Below are positions 44,172-53,810 of a stretch of DNA of 64,000 nt, in pieces. The notes beneath the pieces are model-generated. The model saw only the letters and a list, made by a program, of their open reading frames with translations. It was not told the origin of the DNA and did not search any database. A program made the translations under genes and the position numbers. Every line of letters begins with the position of its first letter. Position 1 is the stretch's first letter. The stretch is from positions 74,521,461-74,585,460 of the forward strand of contig JAMXIF010001253.1 of NCBI GenBank assembly GCA_028583685.1. Reading direction: 5' to 3'. This DNA is from Petaurus breviceps papuanus (taxonomy: Eukaryota > Chordata > Mammalia > Diprotodontia > Petauridae).

Positions 44172-44860
44172 CCAGTGTCCCACAAAAGGTTTGTCTGAAA
44201 AAAAAAATGTTATTGCAGTCCTTTTAATCCGTTCAGGCAACAGCATTATTCAACAACATCACAACTAATCTCGATGGGGTTTTCTGTTGCCATATTTCAG
44301 TGGGAAAAAAAAAAATTACTTGTATCTGAGGAAATAGGACATGATTCCTGACCTAAAAACCTGGCCTAGGTCTAGTAATTCTGGCTTCTCAAATTTTGTA
44401 TTACAGATGGAATATCTTAAAAATACATTTTTTTTCTTTTAAAAGAATAGTTTCTTTATTTAACAAGTTAATTGGAATAGAAAACATCCACATTAAAGAA
44501 ATAGTGTTACTCGTGCTTATTCTGTAGGAATTCTATTGCATATGAGCCGTTCGTTTATCATTAACTAAGTCAGAGTCACAAAGTCTTTTGGGTCTAGTTA
44601 TAAGGGATTGTTCTATAAATGTTCCCAGTGATTGTCCTCTAGCATTGCTTCCCACAGATGAATGCTCATCAAGTGCCTCTCTATTCAACACATAGAAAGC
44701 ACAGAAACACTTAAGCAAAATGTTTTACATGCATTATTAATAAACAATAAATGATGAACAGATGTTTTCTACTAAAATTATCATAAACCTTGCTAAATCA
44801 TATGGAATAGCCACATGTAAATAGCTGTGCAAACTCCCCATTTAGTCAACAAGTAAAATC
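44172..44860. other. unassigned sequence
   Basis: Mostly AT-rich with poly-A/T runs at 44310 and 44427. No recognised repeat or gene; the minus-strand open frame at 44533-44718 has no motif. Confidence 0.45.
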
Positions 44861-45007
44861 AATCAGCTTTTGTAATCACCTCCTATATGTCAGGCACTAG
44901 GCTAAGCTCTGGGGATATAAAGAAAAGGCGAAAAACAATCCCTGCTCTCAAGGAGCTCACGATCTAATGGGAAAGACAACATAAAAATAACTCAGTATAA
45001 ACGAGAT

Positions 45008-47196
45008 AAAGATAAAATAAGCTGGAGAGGATTCTGGGAAGATGGTGGAGTAGGTTAGAAAACTCCAAGCTCTCAAGATCTTCTCCCACAAAAGAGGTTT
45101 GGTTTTCGTTTCAGGCTAAAGGGAAGAACTGAAGATCTGGGGCAAGAGGCATCATTTCCCATACCCCAGGGCTAGAGGTGATTACAAATAATTAGGCAAA
45201 AATGCACAAGCAAAGGAGAAAGAATCCAACCACAGTAAACTATTATGAGGATAGAGATGACCATGGTTCATCTTCAGATGAAATAAAGGAACCCCCAAAG
45301 AGTAATGTCAAATGGTCACCTGCACAAAAAGAATTCATGGAAGACCTTAAAAAAGACTACAAAAATCAAGTGACAGAGATGGAGGAAAAACTAAAAAAGA
45401 AAATAAGAATAATCCAAGAAAAATAAGAAGGGTCTAAAAAGAAAGTTAAGCAATTAGAAAAGGAGATCCAGAATATTTTAAGGAAGAAAATGACACCTTG
45501 AAAACTAGAATTGGGCAAAGCAAAGCCAGTGAAATTATAAGAGATCAAGAAATGATTAAACAAAATAAGAATAAGGAAAAAATAGAAGAGAAAGTGAAAC
45601 ATAAGAAAAACAACAGATTTGGAGAACAGATCAAGAAGAGAAAATATAAAAATAATTGTACTAATTGAAAGTTATGATAAAAAAATTCTTGATATGGTAA
45701 TACAAAAAACAATCAAAGAAAATTGCCCTGAAGCACAAGAACAAGGGGGGAAAGTAGGAAAAGAATAAATCCATTGATCCTCACTTAAAAGAGATCCTAT
45801 GAGGAAAACTCATAGGATATCATAGTCAAATTCTGAAACCTGCAGGTCAAGGAAAAAATATTAAAAGCATTAAGATATTTAAATATGATGGTACCACAAT
45901 CAGAATTACACAAGACCTAGTAGCAGAAACATTAAAAGACCACAGGTCTTGGAACACAACCTATCAAAGAGCAAAAAAACTGGGGCTCTGGCCAAAAATA
46001 TCATACCCTGCAAAGTTAAATATTATCCTGAATGAAAAACACGGACATTTGATAAACTCTCAGACTTTCAATACTTCGTTTAAAAAAATCCTGAACTTAA
46101 TAGAAGATTCAACATATAAGAACCAAGGGGCTCTTGGTTCATAAGACAAATAACAAAGGCGCATAACAAAGACTGATTATAAGGGATCCATAAGGACAGA
46201 CTGTTAACTTTTTACATATGTAAAATGGATGTCTAAGATTCTTATCAATAATGATGTAGCTTATAAAAAAGATTGGGGTAAACCTAAGAATGAAATAATT
46301 TTAAAAGTAAAATCATTTAAGAACAGCTTAAAAGAGTATTTATTTGAAGTGCAAAAGGAAGAATTGAGACAGAAGAATTAGATGGGGGAAGAGGACTGGT
46401 AGTTCTGGTAACCTACTTTCATAGGGAATGGGTTTAAAAGGGGACAATACAATATATATCTAGAAGAGTATAAAAGTCTTCTAAATTCAGAAGAAATAAA
46501 ATGGTAGGGGCATAGGGAAGGGGGAGAGGACAAGGGAGAGATCTTTAGAGGGGAGGGTGTGGAAATAGGTAAAATAGGGGTATAGAAGAGTGCTTAGATT
46601 TATGGGAATGGGAGGATAAAGGAGGGATCCTTGGAGAGCAGGTAGGCAAGTTATAGGAGGGCAACGTTAGGTAGAAGTAAAGTAGAGGAGGCAAGAGGGA
46701 TAGGAAACAAGAAATAGAATCATACATAAAAAACAAAGATCAGGAGTAGAATAGGTTTGGGAAAGTATATGTCTATATATGTATGCATGTATGTATATGT
46801 GTAAGTATATATCTATAGCTATAGAGAAACATCTAAATTTTATTGTAACCTTCTGGGGGAATTTAGGTGGAGAGGGGAAAAAAGAACAAAGTAAAAAAGT
46901 ACACAGTAGAAAACAAAAGAAAACTCACAAGAAAGCAAAGACAATTCTCAACACAAGTATTATTTATCATGTAGACTTTCTTGAAATGAAAATCTATTGT
47001 TACCTATTTTGAATCCTCTCTTATGTTCTATGATGTACCCAACATGTTTTTTTTCTTTCTAACTTTGTATTTAAGCTCCAGTATTTAAGTTTATAATGTT
47101 TTTGTTTCTTTTCTCTATTCTGTATTTGTGGTCTGACATTTGAGTCTAAAATAATATTTTGAAAAAGCAAAAAAAAAAGATAAGATAAGCTGGAGA
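45008..47196 (+). mobile_element. HAL1 (half-L1) retrotransposon, copy 2, full length with TSD
   Basis: The body is 45029-47175 (about 2.15 kb). It starts GGATTCTGGGAAGATGGTGG, a typical L1-class 5' start, has a roughly 170-bp leader, an ORF1 region at 45202-46120, then about 1 kb of purine-rich non-coding 3' region and a poly-A end. A 21-bp TSD with one mismatch lies at 45008-45028 and 47176-47196. There is no ORF2, so mobilisation depended on L1 proteins in trans. Confidence 0.88.
45202..46120 (+). pseudogene. decayed ORF1 of HAL1 copy 2
   Basis: The N-terminal 74 codons are open at 45202-45426 (MHKQRRKNPTTVNYYEDRDD start, Lys/Glu-rich coiled-coil end) and end in a TAA. The remaining coiled coil, RRM and C-terminal domain continue as frame-broken sequence: LGEQIKKRKYKNN aligns with the DLENRSRRDNLKI block of copy 1, and SYPAKLNIILN at about 46001-46033 aligns with TYPAKLSIIFQ. 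It has several stops and frame changes, so no protein is possible. Its N-terminus differs strongly from copy 1, pointing to a different HAL1 subfamily. Confidence 0.78.
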
Positions 47197-47345
47197 TGAT
47201 CAACAGAGGGAAGGAAGTATGATCAAGGAAGATCAGGAAAAAAAAGCAAAGGTTAAGATTTTAGCTGGGACTTGAAGGAATCTAGATAAACCAGGAAGAA
47301 GAGATGAAGAGGGTGCATTCCAGGTCTGTGGGATAGTCAGTAAAA

Positions 47346-47600
47346 ATAGACAAATGTATTATAAACAACTGTTTAAATCCTTTATGTCCCAATGCATTTG
47401 ATACTAAAGTATTCTCATTTAAGTGATTACAGGTAGGTATGATAGACTGAAATAACAATTACAATTTTGTTTTTTGGAATTTAGGAAACCAAGTGTCACC
47501 TATAAGATGTACCTGTAGGGTCAATGAACTTTAGAGCTGGAAAAAGACCAGATTACCTCTAATTTTATTTCCATCTCTTAATCCTATCATCATTCTGACC
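47346..47600. other. unassigned with a CR1/MIR-like scrap at 47525-47600
   Basis: 'actttagagctggaaaaagaccagattacctc' resembles the antisense CR1/MIR start. Otherwise nothing recognised. Confidence 0.4.
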
Positions 47601-48312
47601 TCATGCTGCAGTGGGGCTTTGCCCACCCAAAAACTATTGGGGTTTCATGATGTGTTGTGGTGGAACTGTCTCAAAGAATTCAGAGTTAGACCACCTCTAA
47701 TCCAAATATAGGCATTTGTTAAGATTTAAGCTTCTCATGAAGCAGGCTAAATTCCAAGAGGAACTAACAACTTCAGAGAAAACAAGATGGCTTCTTATAG
47801 GGGAGAGAAACTGATTACACAATCAAAATTTAAATACAATATAGAAATATGATTAATATTAAAAAGGCAGGAGGAGTTTGTTAATGGCTTAGGTAATAGA
47901 GGAGTGGTTCCATCTATGGTTGGGTGGTTAAACATTCTGGTCATGCTGTCCTCTAATTGGCTAGCTATTGTGGTCTTGTCTGGTCAAGTTAGATAGTTAG
48001 GTATTGTGGTCCTGTCTTGGGCTAGATGGATGATGTAATTGTGATTGAATACAAGAACACACCTGTTTCTGTGGGAATGGGTCTGGGGGCAGTGACCAGG
48101 TAGAGGCAGTAGCTGGGTTCCCATCACATGGAAACACGTGTTCTTTCTGTGGGAACTAAGAGTTCAGGGACACACCTGTTGTTCCAGTGAGCAGTGAGGC
48201 AGATGTGAAGAAGTTAGGACATTGGCCTGGGGTGAGGGAGGGTTTAGGTAGGTACAGTGGGGCTTACAATGAAGTTAGAATATTGAGGCTGGGGCATCTT
48301 TATTAGGATTCC
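47600..48312 (-). mobile_element. LTR-like block, probably a solo LTR (fossil)
   Basis: About 700 bp of mixed composition inserted between pieces of old repeats. Read on the minus strand it begins near TGATGGAATCC at 48312 and ends near 47600, with GTTCC/GTGTGTCC-rich promoter-like sequence and an AACAAATGCC motif at about 47717-47726 that could be a degenerate polyadenylation region. No internal retroviral part is present. Family unassigned; it looks old. Confidence 0.35.
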
Positions 48313-49130
48313 ATCATTCAGAATTAGAAGAGAACTCAGAAGTCATGTAGACCAACCCATACCTGAGTAAGAACCCACTCTTCAACATACCTAGCAAGCA
48401 GTCATTTGGCCCTTGCATGAAGATCTCCAATGAAAGGGCTACTTCCCATGGAAATCATTCCACTTGTGGATAACTCTAACTGGTAAGACATTTCCTCTTA
48501 CATCAAATCTAAATCTCTTTCTTTATAACTTCTAGCCATTGTTCCTAGTTCTGCCTTCTGGGACTAAGTAGAACATCTGATGTCTCTTTCACATGGCAAC
48601 CCTCCATATACTCAGACAGCTATATTGTTCCCTGAGTCTTCTCCAGGTAATTAGGTGGCTTTCCTAGAGGCAGCTTAGGTGGTACAATGGATTGAGTGCT
48701 GGACCTTGAGTCAAGAACACTCGAGTTCAAATTCAGATGTTTACTAGCTGTATGACTTTGGACGTGTCACTTAACCTCTGTTTGCCTCAGTTTTCTCATC
48801 TGTAAAATTAGAATAACAATAGCATTTACTCCTCAGGCTGGTTGTAAAGATCAAATTAAATAATATTTGTAAATCACTTAGCACAGTGTCCAGCACATGG
48901 TAGGTACTGTATAAATGCTAGTTTTTATCATTACCATTGTTGTTGTTGTTCCAGACTAAATATCTTTAGTTCCTTTGTCCAACTGGCATGTGCTTGAGGT
49001 TATTTGCCATCTTGGTGAACTATCTCTGGATGCTCTCCAGCCTCTCAATATCCTTCCTAAGGCATGGCACCTATACCTGAACACAATATTTCTAATGTAA
49101 TTTGACCAAAGCAAAGTACAATCCATTCCA
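48313..49130 (-). mobile_element. CR1/L3-type LINE 3' fragment, split by a SINE
   Basis: 'attcagaattagaagagaactcagaagtcatgtagaccaac', 'gcatgaagatctccaatgaaagggctacttcccatgg', 'ctggtaagacatttcctcttacatcaaatctaaatctc' run to 48660. After the SINE, 48952-49130 continues 'ctaaatatctttagttcctttgtccaac', 'gccatcttggtgaactatctctggatgctctccagcctctcaatatccttcc', 'cacaatatttctaatgtaatttgacc'. This is the antisense CR1 order (ctcctctggacccgctccag...caatactccaggtgaggtctgacc). Confidence 0.8.
48664..48951 (+). mobile_element. CORE-SINE with L2-type tail, nested in CR1
   Basis: GAGGCAGCTTAGGTGGTACA, 'gagttcaaattcagatg', 'gtgtcacttaacctctgtttgcctcagttttctcatctg', 'gctggttgtaaagatcaaattaaataatatttgtaaatcacttagcacagtgtccagc' and a (GTT)n end at 48938-48951. 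The tail is L2/MIR-like rather than Bov-B-like, unlike Mar-1 copies elsewhere in the window. Confidence 0.88.
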
Positions 49131-50110
49131 CTTATTTTTTAGGTAAAGAAACCAAAGGTCAGAAAGTTAAAGTAATTTACTGAGAGCCACATAAAACACT
49201 GCATCTTGTACATTTCTAGAATTGTCTATCTTTTCAGAACAGATGTGTTGCCATATATACATCTTCTAGAATGGTGTGCCTAGGTATCTACACGTTTATA
49301 TGAGTCATTGATTTGTACAAAAGTTTATACTCACAACCCTTGGACAATGGCGATTGGCCTTGGGTCTTCATTAACTTCTCTTAAAAGAAGTCTTGTGAAA
49401 ATAGCCCCCATGTTATAAGAAACCTCTGTGTGTGTGTGTGCATGTGTGTGTGAAGAGAAAAGATCATGGACAAATTTGCATGCAAGGAATAAGCAAGGTA
49501 ACGTTTATGAAGAGCTTATATAACGTTTATATTTGTATAGCATTATATAAAGGTAAAGCATTATTTTAAAATAAACATTTAGTCAATCAACAAGTTATTC
49601 TGTCTACACAATAACTGAGCTAACTGATGATGGTTTTGACATTATGTAAAGAAATCTCAGCCCTTTAGTTTCTAGTTTTCCCGAGAACACCAACTCACCC
49701 CCTGCTTGGCAAGCAAAGCTACAATTTTGTGTTTGTTATGGAAGAGTGGGAGAGTGGATATAGTTCAGAAACTTGTCTTTGAAGAATATCCCTTCAGTAA
49801 TTAACAATGCTTTTGTTAACATTCCTTGCAAGTCACTGAAATACTTTCTATGTTGCTGGACACAAGAGACTTTCTCCAAATAGAATTTTTTCTCTTAATT
49901 AAAATATGCACAATCACTGAGGTGAAGGACCTTTCATACACAGTAATTACTAATTGATATTTTAAATATAAACAATGAAGGCAAGGGCAAAAACCAAGTC
50001 ATCATTGCAAAAACAGTCACAATCTGCATTCAGTTAAGGAAGCTCTTCAGTGTACATGTTAAACAATACAGCTATGTCTCTATACAGAGACAAACAACTG
50101 GCTGAAAGAA
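49131..50110. other. largely repeat-free stretch
   Basis: A short (TG)n at 49422-49453. From 49600 to 50040 I recognise no repeat; it contains a SOX-like inverted site at 49801-49819 and several T/A-rich homeodomain-like TAATTA/TTAATT motifs. No coding motif. Confidence 0.45.
49801..49819. promoter_or_regulatory. SOX-like inverted binding-site pair (candidate)
   Basis: TTAACAATGCTTTTGTTAA is a near-perfect inverted repeat in which AACAAT and the reverse-complement AACAAA face each other, the arrangement known for SOX-E dimers. It sits in a repeat-free stretch. Motif only; chance occurrence is possible. Confidence 0.25.
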
Positions 50111-50111
50111 G

Positions 50112-50255
50112 ACCAAAGGGTACAATGAGAATCTAACTGGCCTCGGACTCAGAAGATCTAAGTGTGAATTCTGGTTTAAGCCTGACACTTTCTAGCTATG
50201 TTACTTTGGACAAATAATTTTGCCTCGCTTTCCTTATGTAGAAAAGAAGGCAATA
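50112..50255 (+). repeat. MIR-type SINE fragment
   Basis: 'gaatctaactggcctcggactcagaagatctaagtgtgaattctgg', 'tttctagctatgttactttggacaaataattttgcctcgctttcc' is MIR head-to-core. Confidence 0.65.
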
Positions 50256-50260
50256 AACTT

Positions 50261-50433
50261 GGGGGTGGCTAGGTGACGGCAGTGAATAGAGCACCAGCCC
50301 TGGAGTCAGGAGGACTTGAGTTCAAATCCGGCCTCAGACACTTAGCACAAAAACTAGCCATGTGACCTTGGGCAAGTCGCTTAACCCCAATTGCCCTACC
50401 CTCCCCCCTCCAAAAAGCAAAAAAAAAAAAAAA
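50261..50433 (+). mobile_element. tRNA-headed poly-A SINE
   Basis: GGGGGTGGCTAGGTGACGGC, GAGTTCAAATCCGGCCTCAG, CTAGCCATGTGACCTTGGGC, AAGTCGCTTAACCCCAATTG, then a CCCTACCCTCCCCCCTCC insertion and poly-A. The C-rich insertion before the tail is shared with the copy at 53.0 kb, marking a subfamily. No clear TSD. Confidence 0.9.
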
Positions 50434-51100
50434 GGAATTTATTAAATTATATATATTATATATATATATTTATTCTACTATTATTACACTTACTATATGT
50501 GAGGCATTTTGCTAAGTACTAAAGATAAAGAAATAACATTCTCTGACCTCCAAGAGTTTACATCCTAAAGGGGGAGACACCATGTAGAAATATAAGCAAT
50601 ACATAATGTGTACAATAGCAATACAAGGTAGCTTAGGGAAGACGTTTGTAGGTGGGGGGCTCAGGAAAGGCTTCTTGAAGAACGTGACACCTGAGCTTAG
50701 CCAGTGCAAAGTCATGGACATAGGAGATGAACCATGATATATGAACCAGCAAAGCAGACCAGTATCACTGGATGGCAGAATGTGTAGCAGGTAATGACGT
50801 GTAAGACTAGAAAGGTAGGAAGAGACCAGATGATGGAGAGATTTAAATGTTGATCACAAGAGTTAGATTTGCTCCTAGAGGTTAGTAGAAAATAGAATTT
50901 AATAAACTAGAGTTGACTAAATAGGAGAGGAGTGACATGATCAAAACTGTACTTTAGGAAAATCCCATCAGCAAGTAACTACTTAGAGGATGACTTTGAC
51001 TGGGGAGTAGCTTTGGAAAGGGAGGCCAAATAGGAACCTATTACAATGGCCAGGTGAGAGTTAATGAGGGCTTGAAATTCATCCCAATTCAAATTTTAAA
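50434..51100 (+). repeat. old L2-like / interspersed unit, long copy
   Basis: It can be followed for about 600 bp: 'ttactatatgtgaggcattttgctaagtact', 'ctgacctccaagagtttacatcctaaagggggag', 'ggaaaggcttcttgaagaacgtgacacctgagc', 'accagtatcactggatgg', 'taggaagagaccagatgatggagagatttaaatg', 'ggagaggagtgacatgatcaaaactgtactttaggaaa' and 'ctattacaatggccaggtgagag'. It is the longest copy of this unit in the window. Confidence 0.65.
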
Positions 51101-51604
51101 AAATGAGAAAGACAACTTCATCTGTAAATCCCCTCAAACGTTTTCTGAAATACTAAGTTTTCAGTGTTTTCTTCATTGTTACTTCTTTAGGGGTGTTTTC
51201 AGCTGAGAAAAAGAAGCCAAGTCTTTAAAGGTCATACTTTATGGTTCATTAACTTCCATTCCACCTTGAAACACTTCCTCAAGGTACTTAATGGGAGGTG
51301 TAGAGACCCAAAAGCATTATGCAGTTAGTCTTTTTGTAGCACCCAAGGCATTCATATAAATGAATATAAACACATTCATAGCCTCAGAGGATCAGCCACG
51401 GTCTCTATCACCCACGGCTCAAAATTTGGCCAAAACAGCCAAACTAAAAGATCATTACTCAAGGTCCCTTGGGATCTTTAATCTTTATCCACAGCAGGCA
51501 GAGCTTAAATCAAGGCTGAACCTTTTCAAAGCCTAGACTGAAATGTGTATAAAGTCAGGTCTGTGTAAATGTAAATTACTTTCAGGAGAAGACAGGAAGG
51601 AGGA
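51101..51604. other. unassigned sequence
   Basis: No recognised repeat, RNA gene or coding motif. Confidence 0.45.
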
Positions 51605-52257
51605 AAAGAAGGGAATAAGCATTTACATAGCACCTACTATGTGTCTGATAATGTGCTAAGGGCTTTACAAATATCTCATTTCACCCTCAGAACGAGCAAG
51701 GTAGGTGCTGTTATTATCCCCATTTTATAGTTGAGGAAACTAAGGAAAACAGAGGTTAAATGTTTTGCCCAGGCTCACATAGCATGTAACTGTCTGAGGT
51801 CACATTTAAACTCAGGTCTTCTTGACTCTAGGTCTAAAGTTCTATCCACTATGAACTATTTTGTAATTTTATTTTCTATTGTATTTTATATTTATTTACC
51901 TTTCAGAGTTCATACTTTTGATTTCACTTGTTTAGGGGATGCATAGTGAGGAATATAGATCCAATACAGATCCATAGCTGCTGTTAAACTTATACTGTCC
52001 AGGTTATGAGGGTTGGGGCCACTCAATGACTTGCCCATAATCATACATTCCGTATGTGGCAGAGACACAGGTATTCCTGAATAGGAAGGCAGTTCTCTAT
52101 CTACTACACTTAACTCTCCCTTTTAATTTACTTATCTGTATTAATATTTTATCACCTCAGAAGAATGTAACCTCTTGGAGGAAAGGAAAAGTTTCATACT
52201 GTGTCTACATTCCCAGCACCCATCAGAGTGCCTAACATGAAGTATGTATTTACAAAT
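51605..52257 (-). repeat. CORE-SINE/MIR3-type copy and MIR scraps
   Basis: 51605-51865 reads 'ataagcatttacatagcacctactatgtgtctgataatgtgctaag', 'ccccattttatagttgaggaaactaaggaaaacagaggttaaatgttttgcccaggctcacatag', 'aaactcaggtcttcttgactctagg' (reverse-complement SINE). 52010-52120 holds another MIR scrap ('gacttgcccataatcatac'). Confidence 0.7.
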
Positions 52258-52546
52258 ATTTGTCGGGGGGAGGCCAGGAAGCACAGCAAGTAAGAGCACC
52301 GGCTCCAGTGTCGGGATGACCTGGGGATCAAATCTGGGCTCAGACACTTAGCACCCACCCAGAAACACCTGGCCGTGTAACCTTGAGCAAGGTGGCTCAG
52401 CGAGTAAGGGTACCGGCTCCAGTGGGATGACCTGGAGATCAAATCTGGGCTCAGATACTCAGCACCACACCCAGAAATAACTGGCAGTGTAACCTTGAGC
52501 AAGTTACTTAACCCCGATTGCTTTAAAAAAAAAAAAATTTGTCGGG
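52258..52546 (+). mobile_element. fused SINE dimer within a single TSD
   Basis: The body 52268-52536 contains two head-to-tail SINE units. Unit 1 (52268-52390) starts at GGGAGGCCAGGAAGCACAGC and stops at CCTTGAGCAAG, without the TTACTTAACC end or poly-A. Unit 2 starts directly with GTGGCTCAGCGAGTAAGGG at about 52391 and ends in poly-A. The junction shares AG with both parents. ATTTGTCGGG is identical at 52258-52267 and 52537-52546, so the dimer behaves as one insertion. Confidence 0.92.
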
Positions 52547-52579
52547 CTGAATTTCAGCATTGAATTAAATTCAAAAGAT

Positions 52580-52805
52580 ATTCATTGAGAACCTACTATG
52601 AGTAGTTCAATTTGCTTATCAGTAAAGGGAGAGAAAAAGATGAGTAAGATGAAGTTCTGGCCTTTGAGGAGTTCGTATACAGAAGACCACAGTTACAGCG
52701 ATAGGAATAATACAACATAGAATGAGAGAAATCTGTATTAAGCATTAAGTAATATTCAAGGTAGTACAGCTAATAAGGCATACACAAAAGGCTCAGAGGA
52801 GGTTG
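52580..52805 (+). repeat. old L2-like fragment
   Basis: 'attcattgagaacctactatgag' and 'agttctggcctttgaggagttcgtatacagaagacc' follow the old unit's order. Diverged. Confidence 0.5.
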
Positions 52806-52995
52806 GTAGACTGGAAATAGCATTAGCTTGAGTCAGAGGGCCTGGCTTCAAATTCTACATATGTGTGTGACCTTTGGTAAGTTAAGTATAGGCCTTAGTT
52901 TCCTCACCTGTACAATAAGGGTTTGGATTATATGGTTTCTAACGTCCCTTCTCATTCTATATCTATGATCTAATGACTTTATAATGCCTCTAATG
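52806..52995 (+). repeat. MIR-type SINE copy
   Basis: 'gtagactggaaatagcattagcttgagtcagagggcctggcttcaaattc', 'tgtgtgacctttggtaagttaagtataggccttagtttcctcacctg' and 'cgtcccttctcattctatatctatgatct' are MIR head, core and end. Confidence 0.75.
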
Positions 52996-53007
52996 GAGAG
53001 AATCAAG

Positions 53008-53198
53008 AAAAGTGTGATTGGGGCGGCTAGGTGGCACAGTGAATGCAGCACCGGCCCTGGACTCAGGAGGACCTAAGTTCAAATCCAGCCTCAGACACAA
53101 CACAAAAAAAGTAGCCATGTGACCTTGAGCAAGTCACTTAACCCTAATTGCCCTACCTTCCCACCTCCAAAAAGCAAAAAAAAAAAAAAAGTGAGATT
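53008..53198 (+). mobile_element. tRNA-headed poly-A SINE with TSD
   Basis: The body is 53020-53186: GGGGCGGCTAGGTGGCACAG, AAGTTCAAATCCAGCCTCAG, GTAGCCATGTGACCTTGAGC, AACCCTAATTGCCCTACC, a CTTCCCACCTCC insertion, poly-A. The TSD AAAAGTGTGATT (53008-53019) matches AAAAGTGAGATT (53187-53198) with one mismatch. Confidence 0.9.
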
Positions 53199-53199
53199 A

Positions 53200-53810
53200 A
53201 GGAGGTGCTATTTAAATGGGTCTTGATAGATGAGTAGGTGAATTAGTGTAGGGATATCAGAAGTGAAGAACAAAATAAGCAAAATCATAGAGCTTCAAAG
53301 GAGAAGAGAATGATAATTTATGTAATGCTTACTAAGTGCCAGGTACTATGCTAAGTGCTTTATAAATATCTCCTTTGATCCTCGCAAGAACCCTTCAAGG
53401 TAGTGTTGTTATTATCCTTATTTTGTAATTGAGGAAACTGAAGCAAACAGAGGTTAAGTGGCTTGCCCAGGATCATACAGTTAGTGTCAGATTTGAATTC
53501 TAAGACCATATGGTATATGGAGGAGGAGAAGGAAATGGAGGAGAAGCAGAAGTTATGCTTGAAGAACTATGAGTAATCCAATTTAGCTGGCACATATAGG
53601 ATAATTACAGGAAAAAAAAGCTGAAAAGATAGTTTAAAGTCATATTACATCCCAAACTGAAGTGTGTAGACTTAATTCAATAGACTAGAGAGAGCCATTA
53701 AAGACTTTTGAGCAGGGAATTGACATGATCAAAGCTATACTTTAGGAAGATTAGTCTGGCAACAGATGACAGTTTCAGTTAAATCTAAAGATAGTCAAAT
53801 ACATTTGAAC
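53200..53810 (+). repeat. old interspersed unit with nested minus-strand CORE-SINE
   Basis: Flanking pieces 'gtgctatttaaatgggtcttgatagatgag' (53205) and 'ccattaaagacttttgagcagggaattgacatgatcaaagctatactttaggaagattagtctggc' (53695-53760) belong to the old unit. Between them 53305-53510 is a reverse-complement CORE-SINE ('ggtactatgctaagtgctttataaatatc', 'gaggaaactgaagcaaacagaggttaagtggcttgcccaggatcatacag'). Confidence 0.65.

Larger units (their letters stand above)
44861..47345 (+). repeat. old L2-like/interspersed unit split by HAL1 copy 2
   Basis: The left part 44861-45028 ('ctatatgtcaggcactaggctaagctctggggatataaag', 'ctctcaaggagctcacgatctaatggg') resumes on the far side of the HAL1 at 47197 with 'gtatgatcaaggaagatc', 'ttttagctgggacttgaaggaatctag' and 'gtgcattccaggtctgtgggatagtc'. 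This is the next part of the same old unit, so HAL1 inserted into it. Confidence 0.75.
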
